This document shows, piece by piece, positions 5,746 to 6,044 of a stretch of 6,044 nt of DNA. Each line of letters starts with the position of its first letter. The stretch's first letter is position 1. This DNA comes from Synergistaceae bacterium (lineage in GTDB: Bacteria > Synergistota > Synergistia > Synergistales > Aminobacteriaceae). A program made the position numbers and the translations under genes. The notes beneath the pieces were generated by a model. It was not told the DNA's origin and ran no database searches. It was given only the letters and a program-made list of their open reading frames with translations. The stretch is from the NCBI GenBank assembly GCA_017448375.1, contig JAFSLR010000126.1:1-6044 (forward strand), in the 5' to 3' direction.

Positions 5746-5955
5746 TTAGTCCTCGCGGTCGATTTCTACTCCTATCCTGTCTCCTGCGAGTCCTCCTACA
5801 ACAGCTCCGACTACTGCGCCGGGGATTGCTCCTCCGATTGCTCCTGCCGGCCCCATTGCAATGCCGATGTGTGCTCCCATTTCCGCTCCACCGATTGCTC
5901 CTCCGATTGCTCCACCTACTGCGCCGATTGCTTCAGCATTTCTTTTTCTGGCCAC
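5746..5955 (-). CDS. Small double glycine-zipper membrane protein, function unknown (first gene of small-protein operon)
   Basis: 69 residues from GTG 5955, with AAGGAG 11 nt upstream, the spacing also seen at glpX and dedA. 19 Gly and 15 Ala are present. Glycines recur every fourth residue in two unbroken ladders: 11, 15, 19, 23, 27, 31, 35 and 38, 42, 46, 50, 54, 58, 62. The phase slips by one only at Pro36-Ala37. The core repeat is GA[VI][GV]. This fits two closely packed membrane helices joined by a tight turn, with a basic N-terminus (ARKRN) and an acidic C-terminus (GDRIGVEIDRED). E25 and H29 sit inside the first ladder. No lipoprotein or cleavable signal is seen, unlike many glycine-zipper outer-membrane proteins. 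Helical, Gly-rich proteins of this kind include pore formers, two-peptide bacteriocins and small membrane scaffolds; none can be assigned here. Confidence 0.75.
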   Translation of the reverse strand: MARKRNAEAIGAVGGAIGGAIGGAEMGAHIGIAMGPAGAIGGAIPGAVVGAVVGGLAGDRIGVEIDRED

Positions 5956-6006
5956 TTCTTTTTTAACTCCTTGAGATTTATTGTGCGGTTATTTTCAAGT
6001 GTTGAA

Positions 6007-6038
6007 ATAATATCACAGGGAGGGGGGGAATCTGTCAA
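6007..6038 (-). promoter_or_regulatory. Putative promoter of the three-gene small-protein operon
   Basis: On the minus strand a perfect TTGACA (6038-6033) is followed by TGTG-A-TATTAT (6017-6007), an extended -10. The spacer to TATTAT is 20 nt, which is long; GATATT one register earlier gives 18 nt with a 4/6 match. The start would be near 6000, leaving a leader of about 45 nt before the GTG. The spacer contains a run of seven C and is CT-rich. The word TGTGATATTATTT is shared with the PBP promoter region. Confidence 0.5.
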
Positions 6039-6044
6039 GAGACA

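Noticed and set aside
5769..5925. 12-base repeated units as a possible CRISPR or VNTR array
   Set aside because: The period is in phase with GAxx codons of a coding frame with a start and ribosome-binding site; there are no spacers and the units are imperfect.
5439..5955. Classical type II toxin-antitoxin pair
   Set aside because: No known toxin or antitoxin fold is recognisable, and three genes with a glycine-zipper leader do not match that layout.
5712..5966. 84-codon plus-strand Leu/Arg-rich frame
   Set aside because: It is the antisense reading of the GA-repeat glycine-zipper gene; repetitive GC-rich codons give long open frames on the other strand, and there is no ribosome-binding site.

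Overview
The window reads as a chromosomal segment of a Gram-negative-type anaerobe. Almost every coding region is on the minus strand, base composition is near balanced, and ribosome-binding sites are strong, often about 11 nt from the start when measured from the GGAG core. Several starts are GTG or TTG. The gene set and protein style would suit Synergistota, or possibly Negativicutes. That placement is an impression from the sequence, not a search result.

Left part (1-2033): a tightly packed minus-strand operon. It runs from a promoter near 1880-1908 through a class II fructose-1,6-bisphosphatase (glpX), a DedA-family membrane protein and the first 65 codons of a ComM/YifB-type Mg-chelatase-like ATPase that leaves the window at base 1. 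The junctions are TGATG and ATGA overlaps, so translation is probably coupled. An intrinsic terminator at 1910-1948 separates this operon from the gene upstream.

Middle (2034-5122): a full-length bifunctional class A penicillin-binding protein with intact glycosyltransferase and transpeptidase motifs. It is preceded, 38 nt upstream on the same strand, by a cytoplasmic protein that looks like a papain/C39-type cysteine-peptidase fold. The DedA protein (this superfamily includes undecaprenyl-phosphate flippases) and the PBP both fit cell-envelope synthesis.

Right part (5123-6044): about 315 bases with no secure gene. This stretch holds a convincing plus-strand terminator and competing gene-like fragments. 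Beyond it is a compact minus-strand operon of three very small proteins: a 69-residue two-segment glycine-zipper membrane protein, a 61-residue charged helical protein and a 38/39-residue acidic protein with no K, R or H. They are spaced 5 nt apart and then overlapped, and sit behind a TTGACA promoter. I do not recognise this trio, and it is the best candidate in the window for an undescribed system.
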